A stretch of DNA of 64,000 bases from Brachynemurus nebulosus (Eukaryota; Arthropoda; Insecta; Neuroptera; Myrmeleontidae). Both the position numbers and the translations under genes were made by a program. Of the stretch, positions 10,546 through 25,673 are shown in pieces. Within the stretch, counting starts at the first letter, position 1. Every line of letters begins with the position of its first letter. Location of the stretch: positions 53,615,762 through 53,679,761 of the forward strand of contig JAPWDM010000004.1 in assembly GCA_035578155.1 (NCBI GenBank). Direction: 5' to 3'. Under the pieces are notes generated by a model, which did not search any database, had not been told where the DNA came from, and saw only the letters and a list, made by a program, of their open reading frames with translations.

Positions 10546-11167
10546 ATAAAATGCAGAAAAAACGCAAAAATACTCACAGTGGCCGATTATGGTACTGACT
10601 TCTGCACTAAACATTCGACTGTTAGATAACGATTACAGTAAATCTCGAATATTTAACAATTTTCATTACAGCTAAAGCACTAAATACTAAAGCAAGGTTT
10701 TCACTTTCGTATTACAGACGTCACTATTTCAGGTTTCTCGTATTACAGGTTTTATTCAGGTCAGTAGTAACAGTGAGTCAACTGTATCTTTGAAGTTGGC
10801 GAGACACCTACCTATCCTACTGAGGACCATTATGCATCGTAAAGTGTTTACTGAAGTTCTGTTTTACTAAAAAACTTTTAGTTAATATCATCTGGCGGTT
10901 TTTTCTTACCAATGTCAAATGTGTTTATATAAGCTAATCACATTTTTTGAGTGTGTCAACAATTTTTCGATTTTTGCAGTAAATAAATAACCCATCAGTT
11001 GAAGTGAAATAATTTTATTAGAAACACAATCAATTAAATAATCTTATCAAATACATAGGTAGGTTCGTTTTTTAAATCATAGTTAATATTTTGCGAACTT
11101 TTTTATAAAATTAAACAACAGTGGAACACTTGTAAGGAATTAAGTTTTCTACCCGATATCTAGATCC
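10546..11167. other. AT-rich stretch, no gene recognised
   Basis: Sequence between the piggyBac remnant and the Penelope relic. No coding signal seen. The 5' boundary of the Penelope element may lie at the end of this interval. Confidence 0.35.
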
Positions 11168-11692
11168 ATGGTTAGTCATTCCTATTGGTTTGTCAGTTTG
11201 AAATCTGGAGTTACAGCAGTACATAACCTTAAAGTTATCAATCAAATTAAATACAAACTAAAACCTGAAAATGTTTTTGTATCAAAAGCAGACAAAGGCC
11301 AGGCAACTGTTTTAGTCAATAAATACGAATACATCAGTAAAATGGAAAACATTTTGGACTCAGATAATTTCATCTTATTGAACAGTAATCCCACAGAAAG
11401 AATTAAACTCAAAATTAAAAACTTTATCAAGCAATTTAACCTTAAAGATGAAATCAAATTACTGACGAACCTATTAACACCCAGATTTTATGGACTTCCA
11501 AAAATTCACAAATCTGGTAATAGGCATAGACCAGTTGTTAGTCAGATTGATTGTATTTTGAATTGCCTTTCACATTGGTTTTTACATAACATTTACAAAT
11601 ATACAAATATTAATTTTAATTATTCCTTAAATAACACAAATGAACTCATCACAGATCTTTTAAATTTGAATTTCCCGATAATTGCATATTGA
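11168..11692 (+). pseudogene. Penelope reverse transcriptase, fingers region
   Basis: 174-codon open frame. Recognisable conserved blocks are VSKADKGQATVLVNKYEY (residues ~36-53), typical of the start of Penelope reverse transcriptases, and PRFYGLPKIHKSG near residue 112, followed by RPVVSQ. The listed start codon is only the first ATG in the frame; homology begins around residue 10-15, so the true N-terminus is lost. The frame ends at a TGA just before motif A. A shifted frame continues as LISFNVQNLFT, where the usual motif A aspartate (FDV) reads Asn (codon 11701-11703), removing a catalytic metal ligand. Confidence 0.88.
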
Positions 11693-11753
11693 TTAGTTTC
11701 AATGTTCAAAATCTTTTTACTCAATTCCGACAGACGAACTGTTATCACTTTTC

Positions 11754-12131
11754 ATGGCCTTCCTTTCCAGTAATTTTAGAAACATCCCAGATGCCGCTAA
11801 CCTAGAAACAATGGAACAATGTCTTAAATTATTATTAAACAATAATTATTTTCAATTTAACAATAAGTTTTACTTTCAGCAATCTGCTTTACCTATGGGC
11901 GCAAAGTGTTCTCCGTTCTTTGCTAATTTTTTCATGAACCACATTGAAAATTTAATTTTTAATTCCGATAATCCTCTTTTACATAACCTTTGTTTTTGGA
12001 AACGCTACTTGGACGATATTTTCGTAGTTTGGTCGGGCACAGAAGGGCAAGTGCTTGAATTTTTAGACTTTATAAACACTATTCATAACAATATTAAATT
12101 TACAATCGAAATTGAAACTAATAAAAATTAA
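11754..12131 (+). pseudogene. Penelope reverse transcriptase, palm region
   Basis: 125-codon frame with LPMGAKCSPFFANFFM (motif B region) and RYLDDIFVVW, the catalytic YxDD box (motif C), intact. It follows the previous fragment after a frameshift and stops at a TAA inside what should continue as LDIIIN. Product: internal part of an RNA-dependent DNA polymerase. As part of a multiply broken gene it is not functional. Confidence 0.9.
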
Positions 12132-12137
12132 ATTTTC

Positions 12138-12362
12138 TTGATATTATCATCAATAGTGCCATCCAATAGAATCAATTACCATCAATACCATCCTTTCTCC
12201 TCTGGTGTTGAAATTTCGGCTTTTCGTAAACCCTCACAAACGGACATTGCATACCTTTTGAATCTAACCCCCCTCTTATCCATAAAATGGCTTTCTTTAA
12301 TCATGCTTTTGTCCAAAATTGCATGTTACATCCAAAAATGCTTCCATTCCGTTTCTCTCTAA
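12138..12362 (+). pseudogene. Penelope reverse transcriptase, thumb/linker region
   Basis: Diverged 74-codon frame whose FRKPSQTDIAY matches the FRKPTxTD block found just after the palm in Penelope proteins. Further frameshifts follow (a shifted frame reads KMAFFNHAFV). No catalytic residues. Confidence 0.7.
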
Positions 12363-12822
12363 CCAATCCAGTGTTTTTCGTAAAGTATTTTACCAACATG
12401 ATATAAAACTAAATTTTTCTTCTAACAACACTCTATCAGATTTTTTTGTTAAAACTAAGGATCTTATCCCGTTATCACATAGATCCGGTATTTATAAATA
12501 CACTTGTCAAGATTGTTCATAGTTTTATGTAGGTCAAACCGGTCATAGATTTTCAAATAGATTTTCCGAACATTTTGCTGCTATAAAATCTTCTAAAAGC
12601 TTTTCGTCTATTGCTAATTATATTTTTAACCACAACTTTTATTTGTCTGAAGACTTCGAAGTCCGCCATTTTGCCAACAAGGGTCGGACGTTAGACGCGC
12701 TTGAATCATTATCTACTGCGCAGTACCTAATCCAGTATTACGTCACACTCAATGATTGTACGCACTTCCCCCACCTGGATAAGTCTAAAACTTTAATTAA
12801 ATTAATTTTAAATCATTTCTAA
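12319..12822 (+). pseudogene. GIY-YIG endonuclease domain of the Penelope element
   Basis: The frame begins within the linker and runs SGIYKYTCQDCS, then an in-frame TAG (ending 12522), then FYVGQTGHRF and SEH, and on to a TAA at 12820-12822. GIY...YVG spacing, the Arg in the RF region, the HF/His helix and a later LESL (candidate catalytic Glu) match the GIY-YIG nuclease fold that nicks target DNA for Penelope integration. The CxxC just before the TAG fits the zinc-finger-like linker of canonical Penelope enzymes. The premature stop separates the two halves of the active site. Confidence 0.88.
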
Positions 12823-13020
12823 TAAGGCATTCAACACGTTTACTACTAGTGCTATTACCTTGTGAATAATTCGCTGTTTCTTCGTTTCAATTCTAATTAC
12901 ATAACAATTATTTTTCAATATTTTTTAAAAAAGTTTTACAAAAGAATTTATTATATTCTGTATTAGATATTAGTGTACAATTATGTGGTTGTGTGTTTTG
13001 TTTGAAATTATTATTTCAGT

Positions 13021-13295
13021 CAGGGCCGGATCTAGGGGGGGGGGGGGGGTAGCAGGGACAACGTGCTTCCCCTGGAAGCTTTTAGGGGCCTGAAAAACGT
13101 AATTTCAGGGGCGCTAGAAGGTGAAAATGCTTAAAATTTGTTTGGTGTAGTAAAATTTTAAAAAGTTTGAAAGTAATGAGCAAAAAAAAAGGTCGACAGT
13201 GCCCATTTCTGATAGGGTCCAAGTGCCCTTTTTTGTTGCGGGGAGCGCCAACAGGAAAATTTGCCCCCTTACTAAGAACTCTAGGTTCGGCCCTG
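13021..13295. mobile_element. hAT MITE, CAGGGCCGGATCTAG family, copy 1
   Basis: Starts CAGGGCCGGATCTAGGG, then a G-run, and ends with the complement of CAGGGCCGAACCTAGAG. The flanks ATTTCAGT and ATTTCATT form an 8-bp target duplication with one mismatch, diagnostic of hAT elements. It carries one copy of a ~75-bp internal unit that is tripled in the copy at 16135. Inserted in the Penelope 3' region, so it is younger than that element. Confidence 0.88.
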
Positions 13296-13503
13296 ATTTC
13301 ATTAACCGTTTTTTGGTCGATTTTTGGTTGGAAAACACTCTGAAATTCTACAAAATCCCTTTGGTTTTGTGGTTTTTGGTTACTCCATACCTTTGTTTGG
13401 GGTGTGGTTTTTTCACTTTCTTGATATTTAGTTTGAGTAAAAATGTTTTGACCTTTATATAATTCTTTTTTAGTTTTCTTTTATAAATCAATAATTTTTG
13501 CCA

Positions 13504-13546
13504 CAATCTCTTGAAGGTGGCCTAATGGCCGAAACATGTTAGATTG
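13504..13546 (+). ncRNA. Degenerate hammerhead-like fold downstream of Penelope ORF
   Basis: Helix I is CAATCT (13504-13509) with AGATTG (13541-13546), six perfect pairs. The core reads CTTGAAGG instead of CTGAAGA. Helix II is GGCC-TAAT-GGCC (13519-13530), then GAAA (13531-13534), then the palindrome ACATGT (13534-13539) and T. Hammerhead ribozymes in Penelope-like termini are established; here the stems persist but the core is mutated, so I infer a dead relic. Confidence 0.5.
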
Positions 13547-13600
13547 ACAACTATTTTTGATTGTTTTTTTAATTTTTTGACATGTAAATCTTGTTGTTAT

Positions 13601-14345
13601 TCTTCGATCTACACTTTTGATTTGTTTTGCAAGAAGTCGTTTCCTTTTGATTATTTCTCTAAATAAATGAGAGCAAATAAATCTCTAAAATAATGAGTGT
13701 TACAACTGAACCTAAACACTGCCAAAAATTGATGCTCTGATGGTGACGAATGTAACATTACACTTTAGTCGACAAAAGTGCAGTTATTTTAATTATAGGC
13801 CAACATAGAATATTTTTGTGCAACACATTCAAAACCTGAAAGATGTCCGTATCTTGTACCAAAAATTTAATTCTCTGTAATTAATAAATTCAAAGTTATT
13901 AGGTTGTATATTGTTGTTATTACTACTGATACCCTTCTTCTCTATTCTTCTATTACAAATTTGATTATCCTATTACGCAGAGTTACCTCGTTATAGAAGT
14001 TTTCAATTCAAAAATTTAATAATTATTTCATTATAGGGGAACACCAACAAATTTTTGCACCAGGATGCTTCTTACCCTCGTGTATCAATTCTCAGTCTTA
14101 TTGCATGTATTTAATAGGCTTTGTTTTAGGCATTGTCAATATCAGTGCCAAGACCACGATAGCCATGCCTTGGTTTTATGTATCAAATATTGATCTTATC
14201 ATTTAATATGTCGAGCATGTTGGCTGACGCCAATCTTGCAAAAAGGACGTTCCGTTACGTGTGTGTCCCTACTTTGATACTGATGTTGCTGACGGAAAGA
14301 AAACAAAACACATGAAACATAAACTTCGATGACCTAGTCATTTAT
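13601..14345. other. AT-rich stretch, no gene recognised
   Basis: No domain-bearing frame or repeat partner in the window. Confidence 0.35.
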
Positions 14346-14349
14346 TTAA

Positions 14350-15174
14350 GGTGTTCACGAGGTGAATCTCGTTTTTTGTTTTTATTTCGTTCATCTTTAC
14401 AAAGACGATGATATATAAAACATGGCCTAAAGTTTTTTGTTTTCAAGTAGAAAAATATTTATTTGTGAGCCGTTGCACAGCCAAGTTGCTACTCCTTTGC
14501 AGATAACGCTCGCCACCCCCCTCGCGATTTGATCAGTAATATTTAGTTTTGGTGTGTAGACGAGTTACAGTATGTACATACTGAGATAATGTTCTTTTAT
14601 TTGTATGCCTTTGTAAACGTTTTAATAAACAGTGAGTAAACCGCTTCTTTTGTTATTATTTTTGTTTTTTACCGTTTCCCGAAACTTGTGTTTTTCCCGA
14701 CAAGGAAAATCATATCTCAAGTTCTAGAAAAGATAGAGACTTAATTTTTTTTTATTTTGTTCATAAACATATTGGGCATAAAGTGGAGTATGCTTTTTCT
14801 ATTTGAACAATTGTACTATTTTTAAACATTTTTTTTAATAAAAAATTGGGTTTTATAATTTTTAGAACTTTGGGATTACAATTTTATAGTTAATTTTTAA
14901 AATTACCTGGAACCCATACTTGGCTTTATGGACAGGTCCTTTAGGAATAAAATAATGAAAAAATATTTAATAAATATTCATTACTTTTTGAGATATGGCG
15001 TTCCTTGTAAACGCTTAAAAACTTGTGAAAAAGGGCCCCCTTCCCCTACAGGGAAGAGTAATGAATGTTTCAAAAACAAAATTTTTTATTTGAAACCATC
15101 CCTAATTTGAAAAAAATTTCAGCAAGCAAAATAACCATAAATAAAAAAGTTGCTTTTTTATTTAAACTCCTCCC
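14350..15174 (-). mobile_element. TTAA-flanked nonautonomous element, copy A
   Basis: Reverse-orientation relative of 29848-30706 and 51188-52039, with TTAA at 14346-14349 and 15175-15178. Terminal GGGAGGAGTTTAAATAAA is at its 3' side on the plus strand. TTAA duplications suggest piggyBac-type transposition, but there is no transposase. The 60-codon frame at 14928-15110 is shared with copy C but frameshifted in copy B, so I do not treat it as a gene. Confidence 0.8.
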
Positions 15175-15178
15175 TTAA

Positions 15179-16126
15179 ATAGTTAAAAATAAATTTAGAA
15201 TAAAAAATTGGATAAGTCTGTTTGTACAGTGTTTTTATTAAGTATAGTTACGATAGTAAATTTATGATAAAATAATGGCATATCTTGCGCGTGTATTTTG
15301 CAGTGTAGTATCACACACGACGAATGCAAATTAACTTATTCTAAATTATAAAGAAATTTCGAATATGAAACTCCAGGAATTTTTATGTGTAACTTTTTAG
15401 AGTTTTTCCGTCGTAGATTTTTACAAATTTTACGTGGATTTTATGTTCTGTTATCTCATTGTTACTAAGATGAGAACTGATGATATTGACCACACTTTGA
15501 AACAGATGTCGCTACCGACTTTAATTAGTAGGTCATAAAAATAAAGTTCTTTTCACAACAATACAATACGCATATATGCATGTCCGGCCACAAGCCAGTT
15601 ACAATTTTGACGCTGCGAGATGTTATAAAATTCTACGTCTGAGTTTGAGTTGAGTATTGAAAATCACTCTTTTGTTTACTCTTATAAAACTTTACAAAGT
15701 AAGTAAACTTTAATAGTAATTATTGATATAAAAACCTTTATTATATACGACATACTATGTACAGACATTGATGAAACTGACCATCATTACTCTCATGTCA
15801 TATAAGATTAAAATATTTCCATCAAACTTATACTTAAATAATTAAAAAAGAAATTCAAATTAAATCTTAATTGAACTTAAAGTAAATAATAAGTTGCAGT
15901 CGGTTTAAAATAAGCAGATACCTACCATAATTTGTTTGTTGTCTGTTTGCCATAAAAATTTCTGAATAAATTGTTCCATAATTAATGTCCATATATAATA
16001 ATAAGCACCCGCTATAAAGAACAAACTAGAAGGATATAACAATTACCACATTATAGTACATGAATTTTAAAATGATTCTTGCGCATTTTTCTTGTTACAA
16101 ATAAAACTGCATACAATACATAAGTA
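15179..16126. other. AT-rich stretch, no gene recognised
   Basis: No coding signal or internal repeat detected. Confidence 0.35.
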
Positions 16127-16134
16127 CATATACC

Positions 16135-16565
16135 CAGGGCCGGATCTAGGGGGCAGCGGGGGCACGTGCCGCCCCTCTGGAAGCTTTTAGAGACGCCAAA
16201 AACGTACGAAAACGGCGAAATTTTTTTGGCGTAGTAAAATTTTAAAAACTTTGGGAAGTGATGAACAAAAAAAAAAGGTCATCAGTGAGCATTTATGATA
16301 GGGTCCAAGTGAATTTGTTCCTCTTAGAAAGGAAGTGATGAGCACAAAAAAAGGTCAACAGTGACTATTTATGATAGGGTTCAGGTAAATTTCTTCCTAG
16401 AAAAGGAACTGATGACAAAAAAAGGTGAACGGTGGCCATTTTTGATAGGGTCCAGGTGACTTTTCTTTGTATCATCACTTCCTTTTCCAGGAAAAAATAT
16501 TGTTTGTTGCGGGGGCGCCAACAGGAAGATTTGCCCCCCTTCTAATAATTCTAGGTCCGGCCCTG
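16135..16565. mobile_element. hAT MITE, CAGGGCCGGATCTAG family, copy 2
   Basis: Perfect 8-bp target duplication CATATACC at 16127-16134 and 16566-16573. Termini are CAGGGCCGGATCTAGG and its near complement. 431 bp against 275 bp in copy 1, the difference being three tandem internal units. Non-coding. Confidence 0.95.
16255..16470. repeat. Three tandem ~75-bp units inside the MITE
   Basis: Units begin near 16259, 16336 and 16408. Each has a TGATGA-like start, an A-run, GGTCA/GGTGAACxGTG, TTTATGATAGGGTCCAGG and an oligo-AGGAA segment. The sister MITE at 13021 has a single unit. Confidence 0.88.
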
Positions 16566-16573
16566 CATATACC

Positions 16574-17941
16574 TTTTACCAAGAGTACTGACAATTAACA
16601 AATATATGATATGTAATTGAAGCCATCTATACATAAAGCGTCTGGTTGTAGACGCGTACTAGATCTAGCACAAATTTGATGTACGCTTGCTCGTCGCTCA
16701 CTTACACGAAAATTTAACTACGCGTATTTGTCCAAGTATACGCGTATTTGTCAAAGTGTTATATACAGTATGTTTCAAAAAGTGAGAACAAAATTCTAAC
16801 ATGGAAAAAAATTCTTGGGATAAGAGTGTGTTTATTTTTTAAGGGTACCTATGGTTTTTATGAAGTATCCATAGTTAGTATCACAGACCAAAAAACATAT
16901 TCTAAAGACTTACTGTATCAATGTATAAATGAAGCACCCAGATACGACCAGGAATGACCTAACAATATTCTATAATATAGTAATCAATGCAATAACCGGT
17001 GGTATCTGTAGTAAAGTTTTCAAATAGTTTTTGTCAAAATATAAAAATGATAACAAAATTTAAAGTTTTTGAGAAGAAACTGCAAAATTTTGAAAGAAAA
17101 AAGTGGTATTCGGTTTATTTTCAAAATACGTACGTATACAAATTATGTTTTATAATAATTATAGTCCTATTTGCTGAAAAATGGACAATACATTATATTC
17201 CTTCAATTTCACCCGTCTCACCCCGTTACCTGTCTCAAGAAAACTGCCTATAAACTGGCTTTGGGCTCCTTCTAGTTATATAATAGTGTTCATTGGTCTG
17301 TGGTCGGTATTTTTTTTTTTTTTAATTGAAAAAAGTAAATCTGAAAATAAAGGAATAAATTTACAGCAAATATCCAATTTTCTACTAAATATTCTACTAA
17401 ACTACTAGATAAATATTGTGACAAAATTACCATTACTTAACAGATGTAGAATGTGTTTAAAGTACAATACGTTCAAAGTTATTCAAATACAAAATTATAC
17501 ATATATATCACTATAAGCTAACAATATTTAATGTTCTATTCCATACAACAGAGAAGCGAAACGATGGGATCAGGCAAGTTCTTATAATATACATACCTAA
17601 TATTATACCCTTCTTCTTCTGACCGTTGAAAGTACTTATTAAGTCATCAATCAAAGGAATAATTTTTTAGTGAATTTACTAGTTTATTATGCATTCATAA
17701 CACAGACCGAACAAAGGGTTATTTATTTATTATCTTAAACGAAACAAAAAAATGCTTTTATATTACTGCAGGTATATAGGTTTTATATTATTTTATTATT
17801 ATTAAAATATTTGCAATAATTTGTCGACATAGTATATAGATCAACACTGTAAGCTTTTAACTGTTTATTTACTTCAAATTATAATGTTCTCAAGTTTAGA
17901 ACATAGCAATAACTAGCTGGTCATTTTGGTGATGAAGTTTA
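16574..17941. other. AT-rich stretch, no gene recognised
   Basis: Three short plus-strand frames (16748-17408) overlap without any recognisable domain. Composition and codon use do not differ from surrounding non-coding DNA. A TACGCGTATTTGTC duplication lies near 16724-16751. Confidence 0.35.
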
Positions 17942-18136
17942 TATCGCCTTGATTCAAAAGTATTGAGCCATTTTTGTGAAATGCCTCAATTTTTCACACT
18001 CAGGGCACACTTCGGTGTATCAGTACAGTTAATCTGAGAGCGGAATACAATTTCAGTTTTTTTCCTTTATTAAAATAAACATGTATTTTATTTCAAAAAG
18101 TTTGAAAGGGCTCAGTACTTTTGAATCAAGGAGATA
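17942..18136. mobile_element. MITE with 28-bp TIRs
   Basis: Left end TATCGCCTTGATTCAAAAGT and right end ACTTTTGAATCAAGGAGATA are inverted copies. 195 bp, non-coding; superfamily not identifiable. Confidence 0.8.
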
Positions 18137-19854
<1,718 letters not shown>

Positions 19855-20924
19855 CAAAATTTATAGAAGATAATTAATTGAAAATTAATTGAAATATCGC
19901 TACAATGTTATTACCTAGAAATTTCCCTTTATCCGAGTGACTTTCTGTGACATTTTAAGAAAATTTTTTCTTAGAATGTATATTTTAGAATTTTATATAC
20001 TCGTTTTGGAGCTTTTATAAAAAGATCTCTTCTACAGTTTGGAGAACACTTTGAATAATTCATTTAAACACATATAAATAGTACAATAAAATAAGTATCT
20101 ATAAATTTCATTGTTGGTGCAGTTGCCTCACTTTCTGGCCTATTTGTAATGTTAGTTGTATTTTCGTATCCGAAACAATAATAATAAATTTGCCTTGCAG
20201 TGAAATCGTGCATAACCATCCAACAAGATATATATTCCACGGTTGTTACTTTTCTTTACACAGAAATGCTTAAAGCATTTAATAAATGTAAAGTACAATG
20301 TAATATTACATATTATATAAATATATACTCCATACTTAATACTTACATTTACTTGTATGTCTATGCTCGTCTAATGTCTATTATTGAATTAATATTAAGG
20401 TGCGTAGCAACTCTTTTAATCATAATTTCGCTTACCGTAACTTATTGCGTGTTTGGCTAATTTGTTTATTTACATGTATGATAATATACGGGGAAGAAAT
20501 AAAAAAAATTTGTATGTTACATGAAAATAATAGTTTTTTGTAATTTGCTCGGCGAACTCGAATTCCAATCGTATTGGATTAGGTTCAGATTGGATTTACG
20601 ACTAACTCGGATTCAAGTCATCGTTGAACAAATTCACTATATCCCATTAGCGGATATGATACTTCCGGATTCAAATACACTATACTGGTTTATAATAAGT
20701 TTTAAGTTTATTTGTAATCTAAGATGAACCCATTTTTTAGTAGCATGTGACATGCAATAACTAAAAAATTTTTCTCATATTTTACTATCATTATGGTTAT
20801 TTTGTACGTATTTTCTATTTGGATTTGAGTGTACGGTTTTCTGAAACATGTCTCATAACAAATTGTGTAAAATAAGTACTGAGAGTTTTTCTTTATATGG
20901 TCTGTGGTCAATTTATATTTGATA
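19855..20924. other. AT-rich stretch, no gene recognised
   Basis: Frames at 20200-20460 and 20521-20727 lack any recognisable domain and I do not call them genes. Confidence 0.35.
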
Positions 20925-21258
20925 CCCCTGTCGCAGCATCCTGCATAACATAGCGAATTTCCGTTTATAAAAATTAGTTTTTCTCGGAAACTAGTTGACA
21001 TAGAAAAAAAGTTTAAAGACCTTTTTTATGTAATTTTTTCTTCTCTTTTAAATGGTGTAAAAAAATATCGCAAATATTTTTGAATAAGTGGAAATTTTGG
21101 CAAAAAGCTAATTTTTTCCAAGAACAAAAGCCATATTCCTGGCATCCGACATGTCTGGCTGAAGAAAATTTCTGCCATAGTGCCGGGCTTAAGTCGTGTC
21201 ATGAGACCTACTGTAATAGCTGAATTTCCAGAATTCTTTCTGGAAATTCGCTAAAAAA
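20925..21258 (+). mobile_element. Helentron/HINE-like element, copy 2 (no microsatellite)
   Basis: 5' block AGCGAATTTCCG then TTAGTTTTTCTCGGAAACTA; middle GACATGTCTGGCTGAAG; 3' block ATGAGACCTACTGTAATAGC, then hairpin GAATTTCCAGAA/TTCTGGAAATTC and GCTAA. The 5' AGCGAATTTCC is the inverse of the 3' GGAAATTCGCT, i.e. subterminal inverted repeats. The central microsatellite present in copies 1 and 3 is missing. Confidence 0.6.
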
Positions 21259-21388
21259 AGGCAAGTATTCACGAATCAGTTTAAATTTCCACCAAATTTC
21301 ATCATAAACGATTGGTATCATTATGCTCTCATAAACAGCTAGACAGACAATGAAATATAATTCTGACAGCTAAAAATATTGCTTTGAT

Positions 21389-21886
21389 TAGTGATGAGCA
21401 CAATTAGTCTTGGTCTTGCAGTCTTGTCTTGGCCTTGCATTTTTTGCAAGACCAAGACCAAGACCAAGACTATGTATATCAAGAGCAAGACCAAGACCAA
21501 GACTATAAGTATGGCTGCAAGACCAATACCAAGACTCAAGTGAGCAAGATCAAGACAAAAGCAAGAAAAAAGCAAGACTCTTGCTAAACTATTTAAATAG
21601 TTTGAAAGTATAATTAATACCTAATATAATTAATACAATTAATACAGAGAAAATTCTGATTTCAGAAGGAAAAAATTCGCTAATAAAAAAATGCAAGAAA
21701 TTGCGAGATTTTTTAGCAATACCGAGACCAAGACCAAGACCAAGACTGCATTTTGCAAGACCAAGACCAAGACTAAGACTCAAACTGCTCTAGCAAGACC
21801 AAGACCAAGATTCTTAATGCAAGAACAAGACCTAGTAGACCGAGACTGCCAAGTCTTGGTCTTGGTCTTGCATTTGCTCATCACTA
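21389..21886. mobile_element. hAT nonautonomous element made of AAGACC repeats
   Basis: Perfect 8-bp target duplication GCTTTGAT at 21381-21388 and 21887-21894. Termini are TAGTGATGAGCA and TGCTCATCACTA. Much of the 498-bp body is AAGACC/GGTCTT hexamers in both orientations, with a ~120-bp unique centre. Frames rich in Thr-Lys or Leu-Gly are only translations of the hexamer. TAGTGATG-type ends plus an 8-bp duplication are hAT hallmarks. Confidence 0.95.
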
Positions 21887-21894
21887 GCTTTGAT

Positions 21895-24052
<2,158 letters not shown>

Positions 24053-24128
<76 letters not shown>
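24053..24128. repeat. (TA)n microsatellite between two elements
   Basis: TA block separating the Ginger-like relic from the TIR element at 24129. Confidence 0.98.
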
Positions 24129-24130
<2 letters not shown>

Positions 24131-24843
24131 AAGTGGTCCAGAATTATGTACCGTAATTGGTAGAGCCCGTAGTACGTTCAAAAATAATGGTACCTTTACA
24201 TGTACACTTTTTTTGAAAACTCAATAATAAGAGAGATACAACTCTGTAAAGGGGTTTGAAACGAAAACCATTATATCTTAATTATTTTCCAAACGCTTTT
24301 GAATAACGGATTGATATTTTAGGGGTACTTATTTTGCATTAGAAGGATTAAATTTATGTCAACATTTATTCCACCACTCATGACTAAGGGGTGGTTTGGG
24401 TGGTAGGTGTGAGTTATCACATTTTTTCTTTTTTAATTTGCAATTATTTAAACAAAATCCCTGATAATATAATTCCTTAGACAATTTCACGGAAAAAAGG
24501 TATACTTGTTACATTTCAATAAATATTACCGTTTTCGAGAAGTTTAAAGTAGGAGTATCTATTTCCAAATTATCCCCTAATCATAAGTGATCGAATAATC
24601 GATACCATAAATTTAATTATCTTAATGTTCATATGCGCCCTTAGAATATGAATCCAGTAATCAAAAGCGTCTAAAAAATTTAAAAAAAAAACAAATCAGT
24701 ATCGTTCCACCCCTCTACATTTTACCCCTCTGCCTTATCTCCCTTATTATTGAGTTTTGGAAAAAAGTGTACATGAAAAGGTACCATTATTTTTGAACAT
24801 ACTATCAGCTCCAGCAATTACGGTACATAATTCTGGACCACCC

Positions 24844-24844
<1 letters not shown>
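24129..24844. mobile_element. TIR element with ~110-bp inverted ends
   Basis: Left end has GTGGTCCAGAATTATGTACC and right end has its complement. Similarity continues about 110 bp through AATAATGGTACCTTT and AACTCAATAATAAG. The interior is AT-rich without coding. It sits between TA microsatellite blocks, so a TA target is likely. Confidence 0.85.

Positions 24845-24918
<74 letters not shown>
24845..24918. repeat. (TA)n microsatellite, right block
   Basis: Third TA block of this cluster. Followed by a tRNA-like GGCCAAGCGGTCGAGC at 24919, an A-box-like word without a clear B box; too little to call a SINE. Confidence 0.97.
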
Positions 24919-24920
<2 letters not shown>

Positions 24921-24959
24921 CCAAGCGGTCGAGCAATATGTGCTTGCAAGTCGCTAGCG

Positions 24960-25483
24960 AGTGGTGTTGTTATGAATAGCCCCAAAGAATCGAAATTAAG
25001 AACAAGGAGATAGAAACCACATTATTATCTTCTTTAATGACATTCAACTGTATAAAACCGTTTACTTTTACATACAAAAAAATCTCTGTGAGAAAAATAT
25101 TCATATACAATCAAATCACAAGCAAGCGAAACTAGCAAATGAATAGTACAGATATTGGATACGATATACTTATCATTAGCGAATTATAATAAAAATTTTT
25201 ACATCTCCGATTGCTTAACGAAAAATAAAATAAAAATTATCAGGAGAAAACAGTTGTCCTATTAGAAAAGATATAACAAAAATTATCTAGAAAAAACACT
25301 TGTCACATTAGTGATGGTACTGGAGTAGTATTCAAATCAAGCTACTCGAATTAAACATAATTTGATTCACATTGGTTATATTTCAAGTAGTCTTTAAACT
25401 TCTTTTTCTAAAACCAAAAGTAATAAGGTTATATTTACTTATATACTCATAAGTCAAAAATATAAATATATGGCTCTATAAAG
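24960..25483. other. AT-rich stretch, nothing recognised
   Basis: No coding or repeat signal seen. Confidence 0.35.
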
Positions 25484-25673
25484 CAGAACGTCCACTAGGT
25501 CGGAAACGCGGCGCGGCGAGGCGCAGTTCCGCTCTCGGAGATAAATACATCTGAATAAATGCATGTTTGTCCACTAGGTCGACAGAGTGGCGCGGTACCG
25601 CCCCGGAGATCTTATTGATGTAAGCACCGTGCAGCATCGCGTCGTGGCGCGTTTCTGACCTAGTGGACGCTCA
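25484..25673. mobile_element. GC-rich MITE, GTCCACTAGGTCGG termini
   Basis: Left CGTCCACTAGGTCGGAAACG and right complement of CGTCCACTAGGTCAGAAACG. An internal third copy of GTCCACTAGGTCG is near 25570. CpG-rich (GCGGCGCGGCGAGGCGC), in strong contrast to flanks. Non-coding. Confidence 0.85.

Larger units (their letters stand above)
11168..13600 (+). mobile_element. Degenerate Penelope-like retroelement (GIY-YIG type)
   Basis: Reverse transcriptase fragments followed by a C-terminal GIY-YIG endonuclease identify a canonical Penelope-like element. The reading frame is broken by shifts near 11690, 12131 and 12362 and by an in-frame TAG at about 12520-12522. The 5' part is truncated. The non-coding 3' region carries a hammerhead-like fold (13504-13546) and is interrupted by a 275-bp hAT MITE (13021-13295). 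The 3' limit is uncertain. The element cannot encode an active product. Confidence 0.88.

Noticed and set aside
14928..15110. 60-residue frame shared with 51253-51435
   Set aside because: Lies in the TTAA element family. Copy B (29848-30706) has a one-base deletion in the G-run that breaks it, and there is no recognisable domain. Sharing is due to DNA repeat identity.
24919..24975. tRNA-like word GGCCAAGCGGTCGAGC after the TA repeat
   Set aside because: A-box-like only; no B box at proper distance and no cloverleaf could be drawn, so neither a tRNA gene nor a SINE is called.
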